Origin: Nonomuraea sediminis
GTDB lineage: Bacteria > Actinomycetota > Actinomycetes > Streptosporangiales > Streptosporangiaceae
NCBI RefSeq assembly: GCF_018531495.1
Contig: NZ_JAHDTI010000007.1
Span: 124,001 to 188,000, forward strand
DNA: 64,000 bases
Direction of reading: 5' to 3'
In this document: in pieces, positions 53,225-61,610 of the stretch
Layout of the letters: each line of letters begins with the position of its first letter
How positions within the stretch are numbered: the first letter of the stretch is position 1
Program-made: the position numbers and the translations under genes
Notes under the pieces: generated by a model
What the model saw: the letters and a program-made list of their open reading frames with translations, nothing else
What the model was told of the DNA's origin: nothing
The model's database searches: none

Positions 53225-55096
53225 GTGAGAATCAGAGCACTGTTAGCCGTACTCGCCACCGCTCTCAGCGGCCTGGCCGCGGTCCCCGCGCCTGCGTCCG
53301 CCGCCGAGCCGACCCCCCTCGCCGCGTCCTGGGAAGGACCGCTCAGCACCCGGGGCCGCTACATCGTGGACGCCACCGGAAAGCGGTTCAAGCTGCAGTC
53401 CGGCAACTGGCACGGCGCCAGCGGCACCTGGACCGGCAGCGGCGACGACGAGGACCCCGCCAACAACTTCGCCTCGGAGACCTCCCACCGGGTTCCGCTC
53501 GGCCTGGACCGGGTCCCGATGAGCAAGCTGATGGCGGACTTCCACGCGCTGGGCATCAACAGCATCCGGCTGCCGTTCTCCAACGCGATGATCACCGACG
53601 CGCGGCCCGTCACCGACGCGGGCGTCGCGGCCAACCCGCAACTGCGCGGTCTCACCCCGCTGCAGGTGTACGACAAGGTCGTCGAGGCGCTCACGGCCGA
53701 CGGGTTCGCCGTCATCCTCAACAACCACACGACCACCACCCGCTGGTGCTGCGGCGTCGACGGCAACGAACGGTGGAACAGCAGCCAGTCCACGCAGAAG
53801 TGGCTGGACGACTGGGTGTTCATGGCCAGGCGATACCGGGCCAACCACCGGGTCGTCGGCGCCGACCTGCGCAACGAGGTACGCAGGGACACCTGGGACA
53901 ACCCCAACTGGGGCATGGGAGACAGCCATGACTGGGCCGCCGCCGCCCAGCAGGCGGGCGACCGCATCCTCACCGAGGCCAACCCGGACCTGCTCATCAT
54001 GATCGAGGGCATCAACTGGTCGGGCATCCCGGTCGACGGGCTCTGGCACGACAGGCCGCTGCTCAAGCCGGTCAGGACGCTGTCGCAGACCCTCGTCCGC
54101 TCGCACAAACTGGTCTACGCCTCCCACTTCTACGGCTACACCGGCCCCCAGCACACCGGCGCCGACGGCCTGGGCGAGACGCACGACTACCGCTACCGCG
54201 AGCTGAGCCGTTCCGACCTGTTCGCGGTCATGCGGGACACCGCCACCTACGTGGCTAACACCCCTGACCAGCACTTCACCGCCCCGGTGTGGATCAGCGA
54301 GTTCGGCGTCGGCAAGTCGGCCACCGACCAGGACAAGGCCTGGTTCGCCAACATGGTCGACTTCCTCATCGAGGGCGACGTGGACTTCGCGTACTGGCCG
54401 ATGGTCGGGTTCCAGGACAACGACCAGGGCAACACCTGGGGCCTGGTCCGCTACGACACCCGCGGCGGGCTGCGCAGCGTGCTCGACACCGACGACTGGC
54501 GCGGCCCGCACTGGCGCCGCCTGATCGCCGCCACCGGCTACACCGGCCAGGTCACGCCGGTCCGCGCCTGGTCCATGCTGCAGGGCATCCACGGCGACGC
54601 GAACGAGTCCGCGCGGATGCGGGCCCAGGGCGACTGGGACTCGGGCGCGCACAAACTGTCCTGCCCCGACGACCAGCGCCTGGTCGGCATCAGCCAGAAG
54701 GGGCAGGGTGGCCTGTGCACCGACGCCACGGTGGCGAACCTGTGGGCCTCCGGCCCGGCCACGGTGGTGACCAGCGAGAACGTCACCACCGACTGGGCGA
54801 TAGGGTTCACGAAGTACCAGTGCCCCACCGGCCAGTTCATGGCCGGCTACAGCCTGCGCGGCGACAAGGTGTCGGCGGTCCTGTGCGCCCCCGGGCGCAT
54901 CGCGCTGGCCGGGGCCGGACGGACCCTCTGGGACGACCGAGGGGACACCCGTCCCGCTTCCGGTGAGGGCGGCGACTACGCTTCCGGCTACTACAAGGCG
55001 CAGTGCGCGTCCGACGAGTACGCCGCCGGGATCGCGTTCTCCTACAGTGTCGGACGCTACGGCACGCCCGACGCCCTGTACTGCCGGAAACTCTGA
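53225..55096 (+). CDS. Secreted glycoside hydrolase family 5 enzyme with C-terminal cysteine-repeat domain
   Basis: 623 residues from GTG 53225. A Sec signal peptide (RALLAVLATALSGLAAVPAP, cut after ASA) precedes a GH5 catalytic barrel with the acid/base E218 in LRNEVRR and the nucleophile E359 in WISEFGVGK; HFYGYTG supplies a substrate-binding histidine-tyrosine. It cleaves beta-1,4-type glycans (cellulase or mannanase class; not distinguishable here). Residues 478-623 form three similar units, each with a cysteine pair: SCPDDQRLVGIS, QCPTGQFMAGYS and QCASDEYAAGIA, each followed by a second cysteine. This repeat is probably a carbohydrate- or wall-binding domain. Confidence 0.9.
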   Translation: MRIRALLAVLATALSGLAAVPAPASAAEPTPLAASWEGPLSTRGRYIVDATGKRFKLQSGNWHGASGTWTGSGDDEDPANNFASETSHRVPLGLDRVPMSKLMADFHALGINSIRLPFSNAMITDARPVTDAGVAANPQLRGLTPLQVYDKVVEALTADGFAVILNNHTTTTRWCCGVDGNERWNSSQSTQKWLDDWVFMARRYRANHRVVGADLRNEVRRDTWDNPNWGMGDSHDWAAAAQQAGDRILTEANPDLLIMIEGINWSGIPVDGLWHDRPLLKPVRTLSQTLVRSHKLVYASHFYGYTGPQHTGADGLGETHDYRYRELSRSDLFAVMRDTATYVANTPDQHFTAPVWISEFGVGKSATDQDKAWFANMVDFLIEGDVDFAYWPMVGFQDNDQGNTWGLVRYDTRGGLRSVLDTDDWRGPHWRRLIAATGYTGQVTPVRAWSMLQGIHGDANESARMRAQGDWDSGAHKLSCPDDQRLVGISQKGQGGLCTDATVANLWASGPATVVTSENVTTDWAIGFTKYQCPTGQFMAGYSLRGDKVSAVLCAPGRIALAGAGRTLWDDRGDTRPASGEGGDYASGYYKAQCASDEYAAGIAFSYSVGRYGTPDALYCRKL

Positions 55097-55110
55097 AAGG
55101 CCGTTCTCTC

Positions 55111-57135
55111 TTGTCCGCTCTTCCCCCCTCCCTGCGGGCGGCACTGGCTCGGCCGGTGCCGCCCGGCGGGCTCGGTTCGCTCGAGCACGTCGTGTTCTTC
55201 ATGCAGGAGAACCGCTCCTTCGACCACTATTTCGGGACGCTGCGGGGGGTGCGCGGTTTCGACGACCGCAACGCCATCACCCGGCAGGACGGCAGGCCGG
55301 TGTTCGACCAGTCAGGCGTGCTCCCCTACCCGGTACGCGCGGGCGCCGGCACCCGTGACCTGACCGACGGCGACCTGCAGTACGTGGAGGGCGTCGACCA
55401 CGAGTGGGACACCGGGCAGGCGACGAGGGGCGGCGGCTGGCACGACGGCTGGATCGCGGCCAAAGGTGCCGGATCGATGGTCCACTTCGACCGGCGCGAC
55501 CTGCCGTTCCAGTTCGAGCTGGCCGACGCCTTCACGCTGTGCGACGCCTATCACTGCTCGATGTTCGGGCCCACCAACCCCAACCGGTTCTACCACTGGT
55601 CGGGGATGACGGGGATCGAGCCGTCGGGGCGGCGCGCGACCGGCAACGAGGCGTGCGAGGAGGACACCCACCCCGGCTACACCCACACCTCCTACCCGGA
55701 GCGGCTGACGGCGGCCGGCCGAAGCTGGCGGGTCTACCAGGAGTGGGACAACTACCAGTGCAACTCGCTCGACTACTTCTCCTCCTTCAAGGAGATCGCC
55801 CGTAAGGCGCTGGCGTACACGCCCTACCAGAGCCTGCACGCCTTCTACGTCTCGCTCTACCTGCTCCCCGACGAGCGGGACGATTTGCTCGCGGCGTTGC
55901 GCAAGGGGATCGCCGAGCTCTCTCCCGCCGAGCGCGACTTCTACGAGCGCGGGCTGCACAGGGTCGAACCAGGCCAACTCGCCGCGTCCTTCCGTGCGGA
56001 CGTGGCCGAGGGGCGGCTGCCGCAGGTCTCCTACATCGTCGCGCCGGAGGCCTACTCCGAGCACCCCGACCCGTCCAGCCCCGCGCACAGCGCGAACCTC
56101 GTCTACGACATCGTGGACGCGCTCGCATCGAACCCGTCGGTGTGGGAGAAGACCGCGCTCTTCCTCACCTTCGACGAGAACGACGGGTTCTTCGACCACA
56201 TACCGCCGCCGCTGCCGCCGGAGGGCACCGAGGGCGAGTTCATCGACGGGCTGCCGATCGGGCTCGGCTACCGGGTGCCGATGACGATCGTGTCGCCGTG
56301 GACGGCCGGCGGGTACGTCTGCTCGGAGGTGTTCGACCACACGTCCACGATCCGTTTCGTGGAACGCTGGCTCGGTGTCGCGGAGCCCAACATCACCCCG
56401 TGGCGCCGCCGTGTCGCCGGCGACCTCACCTCGGCCTTCGACTTCAACCCGCCCGCGCCCACCACGGGGGCGAATGCCGGGGCGGTCGGGGAAGTGCCGC
56501 AGGCCGGTGCAGGGGTGGTCGTGCCACCGTTCCGGGTGCGCTGGCCTGCCACACCGCCCGCAGTGGGGCGGCTCGCCACACAGGAGCCCGGCACCCGGCC
56601 GGCCCGGCCGCTGCCGTACCGGCCGGAGGCGTCCGCCGTCCTGGCAGGAGACGGGCTGATCGTCACCATGACCGACGTCGGGGAGCGGGGCAGCCATTTC
56701 GCCCTCTACCCATACGCCGGGGAGTTCGAATTCCCGCGCCACCACGACGTGCTCGGCACGCAGACCCTCACCGTCCCCGTCAAGAGCGGCGCCTACCGGC
56801 TGGTTCTCACCGGCCCGAACGGGTTCCGGCGCGAGTTCGCCGGGTCAGGCGCGGGCGCGGCCGCCGCGGTGGCGGTGTCCTCCCGCGGTGACGGACACCT
56901 GCTCACGGTGACGATCGCCAACCCGGGCCCTGCCCGGTTGTCGTTCACGCTGGAAGCGCTCGAGTACGGCGCCGGCCGGCAGAACGCGGCGGTCGCGCCC
57001 GGAGGACGGACGGTCCTCTGCTGGGACACCACGTCAGGTTGGTACGACCTGCGGCTGACCGTGGCCGAGGACCCGTCCTTTCACCGCCGGATCATGGGGC
57101 ACCTCGAGGATGGCCGGACCAGCGTTTCCGGCTAG
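55111..57135 (+). CDS. Phospholipase C-like phosphoesterase without signal peptide
   Basis: About 674 residues from TTG 55111, with AAAGG 12 bases upstream; no ATG or GTG fits better because upstream sequence belongs to the GH5 gene. It is of the bacterial acid-phosphatase/phospholipase C family: catalytic MQENRSFDHYFGTLRG at about 31-46, HCSMFGPTNPNRFYHWSG, EAYSEHPDP, FDENDGFFDHIPPPL, and two C-terminal DUF756-like domains (GSHFALYPYAGEFEFPRHHD; LTLEALEYG-type sequence). Family members are usually exported with a Tat signal, which is absent here, so it may be cytoplasmic or a truncated copy. A hairpin terminator follows. Confidence 0.88.
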   Translation: MSALPPSLRAALARPVPPGGLGSLEHVVFFMQENRSFDHYFGTLRGVRGFDDRNAITRQDGRPVFDQSGVLPYPVRAGAGTRDLTDGDLQYVEGVDHEWDTGQATRGGGWHDGWIAAKGAGSMVHFDRRDLPFQFELADAFTLCDAYHCSMFGPTNPNRFYHWSGMTGIEPSGRRATGNEACEEDTHPGYTHTSYPERLTAAGRSWRVYQEWDNYQCNSLDYFSSFKEIARKALAYTPYQSLHAFYVSLYLLPDERDDLLAALRKGIAELSPAERDFYERGLHRVEPGQLAASFRADVAEGRLPQVSYIVAPEAYSEHPDPSSPAHSANLVYDIVDALASNPSVWEKTALFLTFDENDGFFDHIPPPLPPEGTEGEFIDGLPIGLGYRVPMTIVSPWTAGGYVCSEVFDHTSTIRFVERWLGVAEPNITPWRRRVAGDLTSAFDFNPPAPTTGANAGAVGEVPQAGAGVVVPPFRVRWPATPPAVGRLATQEPGTRPARPLPYRPEASAVLAGDGLIVTMTDVGERGSHFALYPYAGEFEFPRHHDVLGTQTLTVPVKSGAYRLVLTGPNGFRREFAGSGAGAAAAVAVSSRGDGHLLTVTIANPGPARLSFTLEALEYGAGRQNAAVAPGGRTVLCWDTTSGWYDLRLTVAEDPSFHRRIMGHLEDGRTSVSG

Positions 57136-57145
57136 GCACCACGCT

Positions 57146-57174
57146 GCCGATCCTGGGCGCCGAACAGGATCGGC
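57146..57174. terminator. Bidirectional hairpin terminator
   Basis: Perfect 10-bp arms GCCGATCCTG (57146-57155) and CAGGATCGGC (57165-57174) around a 9-base loop, in the 61-base gap between the convergent phospholipase-like gene (ends 57135) and the MFS gene (ends 57197). Confidence 0.8.
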
Positions 57175-57196
57175 AATGGCCGTGCCTTCCTCAGGG

Positions 57197-58789
57197 TCAC
57201 GCCGCCAGTTCTTCGGCGGTGATGCGTTCGAGTTGTTTGTGGCGGGTTTCCGGGCCGAAGACGATGAGGGCGACGGCGGCAAGGGCCATGGGGACGACGC
57301 CGATGGCGGCGGTGACGCGGACCGAGGGGACGGCGACCGCGGTGACCACGAGCGCGAGGATGAGCACGCCGCCCGCCTTGGTGGCCCCGGCAGACAGGCC
57401 GCTGGTGCGGGCGCGGATCACCGTGGGGTAGATCTCGGCGGTGTAGGCGGCGAGCACGGCGTTGAGGATGCTGATCCCCCACACGGGCACGACCAGCAGG
57501 ACGTAGAGCAGCGCGCGGTTGTCGGCGACGCGGTCGCCGAGCAGCGCGAAGGCGGCCAGCGACCCGCCCATCAGCGCGATCACCAGGATGACCGTCTTCT
57601 TGCTGCTCCAGAACCCGTACAGCAGCGCGACGGGCAGGCTGAACGGGAACCCGGCGATCGCGGCGTTGCGCAGGATCTCGCTGGCGTCGACCTGGGAGAA
57701 GCCGAGCCGTTGCAGGTTGGAGGGCATCCACTGCTGGAAGCCGTACTGCGTGGTCCCGATGCTGAGGGCCAGCAGCACCACGACGGCGGTCAGCCCGAGG
57801 AAGGGCTTGCTGAAGACCAGCCGGGAGCCCCGATGGAGCGACTGCTCGACGGTGAGTTCGGAGGCGGGCGTCTCGACGACGGCGGCGCCGTACTTGCGCA
57901 TGACGGCCCGGGCCTCCGCGGAGCGGCCCTGCATGATCAGGAAGCGCGGCGACTCGGGGATCCAGTGGTTCAGCACGATCAGGATGAGCCCGGTGGGCAG
58001 GCCGATCAGCCACAGCAGCCGCCAGCCGAACTGTCCTGGCGAGGCCCAGGTGGAGGCCAGCCAGCTCACGATGATGTAGGCGCCGGCGATGTCGCTGCCG
58101 ATGAGGACGATCATCCAGCCCCGGTGCCTGCGCGGCACGGTCTCCGACAGCAGCACGAACGTGAGCGGCAGCATGCCGCCGACGCCGAGCCCCATGACCA
58201 GGCACGTGACCAGGTTCATCCAGAACTCGGGCATCGTCCCGCAGGTGGAGGTCGCGATGAAGATGATGGCCGCCAGCAGGATCGACGCGCGCCGCCCGAC
58301 GCGGTCGCCCAGCCACCCCCAGATGAACGAGCCGATCATGGTGCCGGTGATGCCGGCCAGCGGGTAGAGGGCGACGGGCAGCGCGTGGGCGGTCGGGTTC
58401 AGCGGCCCGCGCAGCCCGTACTCGGCGGCGGCGCCCGGGACGATGAAGGCGAACGCGGTCGGCTTCATCACGTCGATCGTGATCGCCGCGGCCATGACCA
58501 GGAGCAGCCCGACGTGGGCCGGCTTGATCCTGGCGTCGTCGAGCGGCGCGATGCTCACGTTGCTCAGCTCGGGCCGCCGGCTCCGCGCGGGCGGGAAGAG
58601 GCCGTAGGCGGTGATGCCGACGCCGGCGAACATCAGCGCCATGCCGATGCCCATCCCGGTCGAGACCGGCATCCCGGCCACGTGGTAGTGCATGTCGCCC
58701 GCCATGACGTAGTCCGGCAGTTGCAGCAGCACCCCGATCACGGTGATCGTCGCGCCGGCCCAGAACGCCAGCGGGTGTCCAAATTTCAT
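57197..58789 (-). CDS. MFS transporter, sugar/organic-acid symporter type
   Basis: 530 residues from ATG 58789, overlapping the FAD oxidoreductase stop by ATGA. It is longer than most MFS proteins because an extra N-terminal pair of helices (FWAGATITVIGVLLQLPDYV; GIGMALMFAGVGITAYGLF) precedes the 12-helix core. The core has motif A-type WGWLGDRVGRRASILLAAII, the mid-protein NHWIPESPRFLIMQGRSAEA (PESPR motif) and the C-terminal FGPETRH, which place it in the sugar-porter/aromatic-acid:H+ symporter superfamily. Translational coupling to the FAD enzyme suggests they act on the same compound. Confidence 0.87.
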   Translation of the reverse strand: MKFGHPLAFWAGATITVIGVLLQLPDYVMAGDMHYHVAGMPVSTGMGIGMALMFAGVGITAYGLFPPARSRRPELSNVSIAPLDDARIKPAHVGLLLVMAAAITIDVMKPTAFAFIVPGAAAEYGLRGPLNPTAHALPVALYPLAGITGTMIGSFIWGWLGDRVGRRASILLAAIIFIATSTCGTMPEFWMNLVTCLVMGLGVGGMLPLTFVLLSETVPRRHRGWMIVLIGSDIAGAYIIVSWLASTWASPGQFGWRLLWLIGLPTGLILIVLNHWIPESPRFLIMQGRSAEARAVMRKYGAAVVETPASELTVEQSLHRGSRLVFSKPFLGLTAVVVLLALSIGTTQYGFQQWMPSNLQRLGFSQVDASEILRNAAIAGFPFSLPVALLYGFWSSKKTVILVIALMGGSLAAFALLGDRVADNRALLYVLLVVPVWGISILNAVLAAYTAEIYPTVIRARTSGLSAGATKAGGVLILALVVTAVAVPSVRVTAAIGVVPMALAAVALIVFGPETRHKQLERITAEELAA

Positions 58790-60048
58790 GACAAACCATC
58801 CAGTACGGCCGGTGGCGCCTGGAGCGCCAGAACTTCGAGCACGGTCTTCCTGTGGTCCTTCAGCAGCGCCCCCTGGTCCCCGTGCCAGGCCTGGCGGAGC
58901 TCGCGGATCCGGCGCCACCTGCGTCTGGCGGTGGCCACGAGGTCGGCGGCCTCGGCGGGCGGCTCCGCGCCCGGCCGCAGGAACGCCTGGACCACGCCCA
59001 TCGCCCAGTGCGGCGCGACCCACTCGTGGTAGGCGCGCGTCATGACCTCCTGCTGGGCCGCGAAGTCGTCCGCGTCGCGGGCGACGGCCTCGGCCAGCAG
59101 CTCCGCCTGGACGAGCCCGAGCCCGGCGCCGCGCGAGGTGAGCGGATTGAGCGCGGCCACCGCGTCCCCGACCTGGTGCAGCCCGTGCACCTGCGAGGTG
59201 GGGGACAGCCGGATCCGGCTGCGCAGATAGCCGAAGTCCTGGATCGGCGCGAGCGGCCGCGCGCCGAGCAGCGGCTTCCCCAGCCGCCGCGACGACAGCA
59301 CCGCCCGGTACGTCTCCCGCACCACCCGCTGCTCCGGCGGCTGCCCGGCGCCGCGCAGCGCGACCAGGATCGAGGCGAACGGCGGATCGTGCAGGAACAG
59401 CCGCACGTGTCCGCCCTCCTCCAGCTCCGGCTCGGCCCGCAGCGACACGGCGCCCCGCGTGGCGGCGAACCCCTCCTCGGTCAGCCGCACCGGCCGCGAG
59501 GTGTAGTAGAGGTACGACCTCATCCCCAGGTACGGCGTGCCGAGCCGCGTGTGGATCCCGGTCGCGTCGACGACCAGCCGGGCGGGCAGGACGCCGCCGG
59601 CCGTACGGACTCCCTGGACGGCTCCGTCCGCGCATGACAGCCCGAGCACGCGCTCCCCGAACCGCAGGGTCAGCGTGGGCAGGTGGTCAGCGCACTCGAG
59701 CAGGGCGCGTTCGAGCAGCGCCCTGCGCAGGCTGATGAAGGCGGCCTGTGACGCGCCGGGATACTCGATCACATCCCGGGCGCCGAGCTCGTAGACCCGT
59801 TCGGCCACGTCGGGCAGCGACCGCCGCAGCACGTCGCGCGCGCCCGCCATGAGCTGGTGGGGACGTCGTGCGTGCGCCGCCCCGGCCCGCAGGGCGGGAT
59901 ATCCCTCGCGCCGGCCGAACGCCTCGCGCAGGTCGCGTTCGACGACCAGCACGGGCAGGCCGCGCCGGGCGAGCATCATCGCGACCGACATTCCGGTGAG
60001 CCCGGCGCCGACGACGATTATTCCATTTCTCTCGACCACGAATTTCAC
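58786..60048 (-). CDS. FAD-dependent oxidoreductase
   Basis: 420 residues. It has an N-terminal Rossmann motif GIIVVGAGLTGMSVAMMLAR and a PHBH-like second FAD motif late in the chain (VHGLHQVGDAVAALNPLTSR, then GAGLGLVQAELLAEAV), with VVDATGIHTRLGTPY in the middle. It resembles the halogenase/geranylgeranyl-reductase/monooxygenase class but lacks the tryptophan-halogenase WxWxIP box, so halogenation is not supported. It is co-translated with the MFS gene and divergent from the lanthipeptide-like precursor, with a 20-bp palindrome between. Confidence 0.82.
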   Translation of the reverse strand: MKFVVERNGIIVVGAGLTGMSVAMMLARRGLPVLVVERDLREAFGRREGYPALRAGAAHARRPHQLMAGARDVLRRSLPDVAERVYELGARDVIEYPGASQAAFISLRRALLERALLECADHLPTLTLRFGERVLGLSCADGAVQGVRTAGGVLPARLVVDATGIHTRLGTPYLGMRSYLYYTSRPVRLTEEGFAATRGAVSLRAEPELEEGGHVRLFLHDPPFASILVALRGAGQPPEQRVVRETYRAVLSSRRLGKPLLGARPLAPIQDFGYLRSRIRLSPTSQVHGLHQVGDAVAALNPLTSRGAGLGLVQAELLAEAVARDADDFAAQQEVMTRAYHEWVAPHWAMGVVQAFLRPGAEPPAEAADLVATARRRWRRIRELRQAWHGDQGALLKDHRKTVLEVLALQAPPAVLDGLS

Positions 60049-60153
60049 CTTAGCCGTGCGTTTTCCGGGCCGAATGTCAGCTAAATGACGTCGTATGTGT
60101 CCGGTTGCTGACCATGATGCGGGCGCCGCCGTCGGTAAGGATGTCGATCAGGC

Positions 60154-60173
60154 GCCGTGAATCAATTCACGGC
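60154..60173. promoter_or_regulatory. Palindrome upstream of the lanthipeptide-like precursor
   Basis: Perfect inverted repeat with 9-bp arms GCCGTGAAT (60154-60162) and ATTCACGGC (60165-60173) and only CA between. It ends 21 bases before the precursor ATG and lies in the 146-base divergent region with the FAD oxidoreductase gene. It may be the operator for the regulator encoded at 63567, or an mRNA hairpin in the precursor leader. Confidence 0.65.
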
Positions 60174-60194
60174 ACATCCCGAAAGGAACTCAGG

Positions 60195-60311
60195 ATGCGT
60201 GACGTTCTGAAGCTGCAGTCCCAGACCACCGTCGACGCCGCCGAAGGCGTCGAGGAGGACGCGGCCCTCAGCACGCTGAGCTGGTCGCACTGCGGCAACG
60301 CGGAGAACTAG
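60195..60311 (+). CDS. Class III lanthipeptide-like precursor peptide
   Basis: 38 residues from ATG 60195, with AAAGGAACTCAGG upstream. The leader contains DVLKLQ at 3-8, matching the hydrophobic-x-x-LQ motif recognised by class III lanthipeptide synthetases (LanKC), followed by an acidic stretch (AEGVEEDAA). The C-terminal core STLSWSHCGNAEN has S26, S29 and C33 in the S-x2-S-x3-C pattern that forms labionin or lanthionine in this class. The following genes encode an MFS exporter and a prolyl oligopeptidase, which is a known class III leader-processing protease type. No LanKC gene lies in the window. An attenuator-like hairpin follows, as is common after precursor genes. Confidence 0.75.
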   Translation: MRDVLKLQSQTTVDAAEGVEEDAALSTLSWSHCGNAEN

Positions 60312-60321
60312 GAATCATCCG

Positions 60322-60349
60322 GGGCGCGGGAGCCGCGGCTCCCGCGCCC
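60322..60349 (+). terminator. Attenuator-like hairpin after the precursor gene
   Basis: Perfect 13-bp arms GGGCGCGGGAGCC (60322-60334) and GGCTCCCGCGCCC (60337-60349) around GC, followed by G and TTT at 60351-60353. It lies 10 bases after the precursor stop and 22 before the MFS start. It would let the small precursor be made in excess over the downstream exporter and protease. Confidence 0.8.
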
Positions 60350-60371
60350 GTTTCCCGATTTCGGAGTAACC

Positions 60372-61610
60372 ATGTTTTCCGACCTACGGCTTTATCTGGC
60401 GGGGCAGAGCGCATCGGTTTTCGGTAGTTCACTCACGGCCACCGCCACGTCCGTGGTCGCCGTGACGAACCTGCACGCAACCCCGCGGGAAATCTCTTTC
60501 ATCGTGGTCAGCGCGACCATTCCCGCGCTGCTTTTCGGGCCGATCTGCGGGGTGCTGGCGGATCGGATTCTCCGGCCGCGGCGCGTGCTCGTGCTGATCG
60601 ACCTGATCTGCGGCGCGGTGGTGCTCGCCTGCGCGGCGGCGGCGTTCACCGGGCTGCTGTCGGTGGCGGTGCTGTGCGGGGTGGGCTTCCTGATCGGGCT
60701 GTCGCAGATCTTCGTGTTCGCGCTGTACTTCACCCACCTGCGCAGCCTGGACAACGTCGAGGACCTGGGCGCGGCTCGGGGACGGCTGCAGTCGTCGGAG
60801 ATGGTCTCGCGCGCGATCGCCGGGACCATCGCGGGCCCCCTGCTGGTGGCCGTGGGCGCTCCGCTGCTGTTCCTCGTGGACGCGCTGTCCTACGCCTTCA
60901 GCGCCTCCTGCCTGCGAGCGCTCCGTTCGCCGGACCGGCGCACGACCGAACCCAAGCCCAGGACCGGGATCCTGCGCGAGATGCGCGCCGGTGTCTCGGT
61001 GGTCCTCGGGAACCCGCTGCTCACCGCCTTCGCGGTCTACGCGGTCGTGCTGAACGTGGCCACCAACGGCACGCTCGCCCAGCGCGCGCTCTACCTGCTG
61101 GACACGCTGCACCTGCCTGTCGCCCTCTACAGCGCCCCCATGGTGGTGGCCACGCTGCTCGGCGCCCTGGGCTCGCTGCTGGCTCCCAAGGTGCTCAAGC
61201 GCGGCATCCCGCCGCGCCGCCTCATGCTGGCGTGCTCGCTGTCCTCGGTCGTGGCCACCACCGCGCTGCCGCTGGCCGGCGGGCCCCTCTGGTCGGTCCT
61301 CACCCTGGTCACGATCGGCATCGCGCTGCCCGGGCTCTTCGGCGCGGCGAGCAACCTCGCGCTCATCACGATCCTGTCCGACGACATCGGCGATGAGTAC
61401 TTCGGCCGGATGACCACGCTGATGTCCTCGCTCGTCACGCTCGCCAGCGCCGTCGGCGCCCTGCTCGGCGGGGTCCTGGCGGAGCGCCTCGGCATCCGCG
61501 AGGGCATCTGGGTGTGCCAGGGCATCGCCTTCGTCGCGGTGACGATCCTGCTGATAGCCGTACGGCGGGGCCGTACGCGTGCCGAACCGCCGGCAGAGGT
61601 GCTCTCGTGA
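60372..61610 (+). CDS. MFS exporter in the lanthipeptide-like locus
   Basis: 412 residues from ATG 60372 (CGGAGTAACC upstream). It is a twelve-helix MFS_3/EntS-like transporter: LYLAGQSASVFGSSLTATAT at the N-terminus and GVLADRILRPRRVLVLIDL as motif A. This family exports siderophores, macrolides and similar natural products. It lies directly after the precursor and its attenuator, and overlaps the start of the prolyl oligopeptidase by GTGA, so it is probably the peptide exporter. Class III loci more often carry ABC transporters, so this assignment is inference from position. Confidence 0.85.
   Translation: MFSDLRLYLAGQSASVFGSSLTATATSVVAVTNLHATPREISFIVVSATIPALLFGPICGVLADRILRPRRVLVLIDLICGAVVLACAAAAFTGLLSVAVLCGVGFLIGLSQIFVFALYFTHLRSLDNVEDLGAARGRLQSSEMVSRAIAGTIAGPLLVAVGAPLLFLVDALSYAFSASCLRALRSPDRRTTEPKPRTGILREMRAGVSVVLGNPLLTAFAVYAVVLNVATNGTLAQRALYLLDTLHLPVALYSAPMVVATLLGALGSLLAPKVLKRGIPPRRLMLACSLSSVVATTALPLAGGPLWSVLTLVTIGIALPGLFGAASNLALITILSDDIGDEYFGRMTTLMSSLVTLASAVGALLGGVLAERLGIREGIWVCQGIAFVAVTILLIAVRRGRTRAEPPAEVLS

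Noticed and set aside
58786..60048. Flavin-dependent halogenase
   Set aside because: The FAD motifs fit, but the WxWxIP motif and the catalytic lysine context of tryptophan halogenases are not seen, so only a general FAD oxidoreductase is supported.
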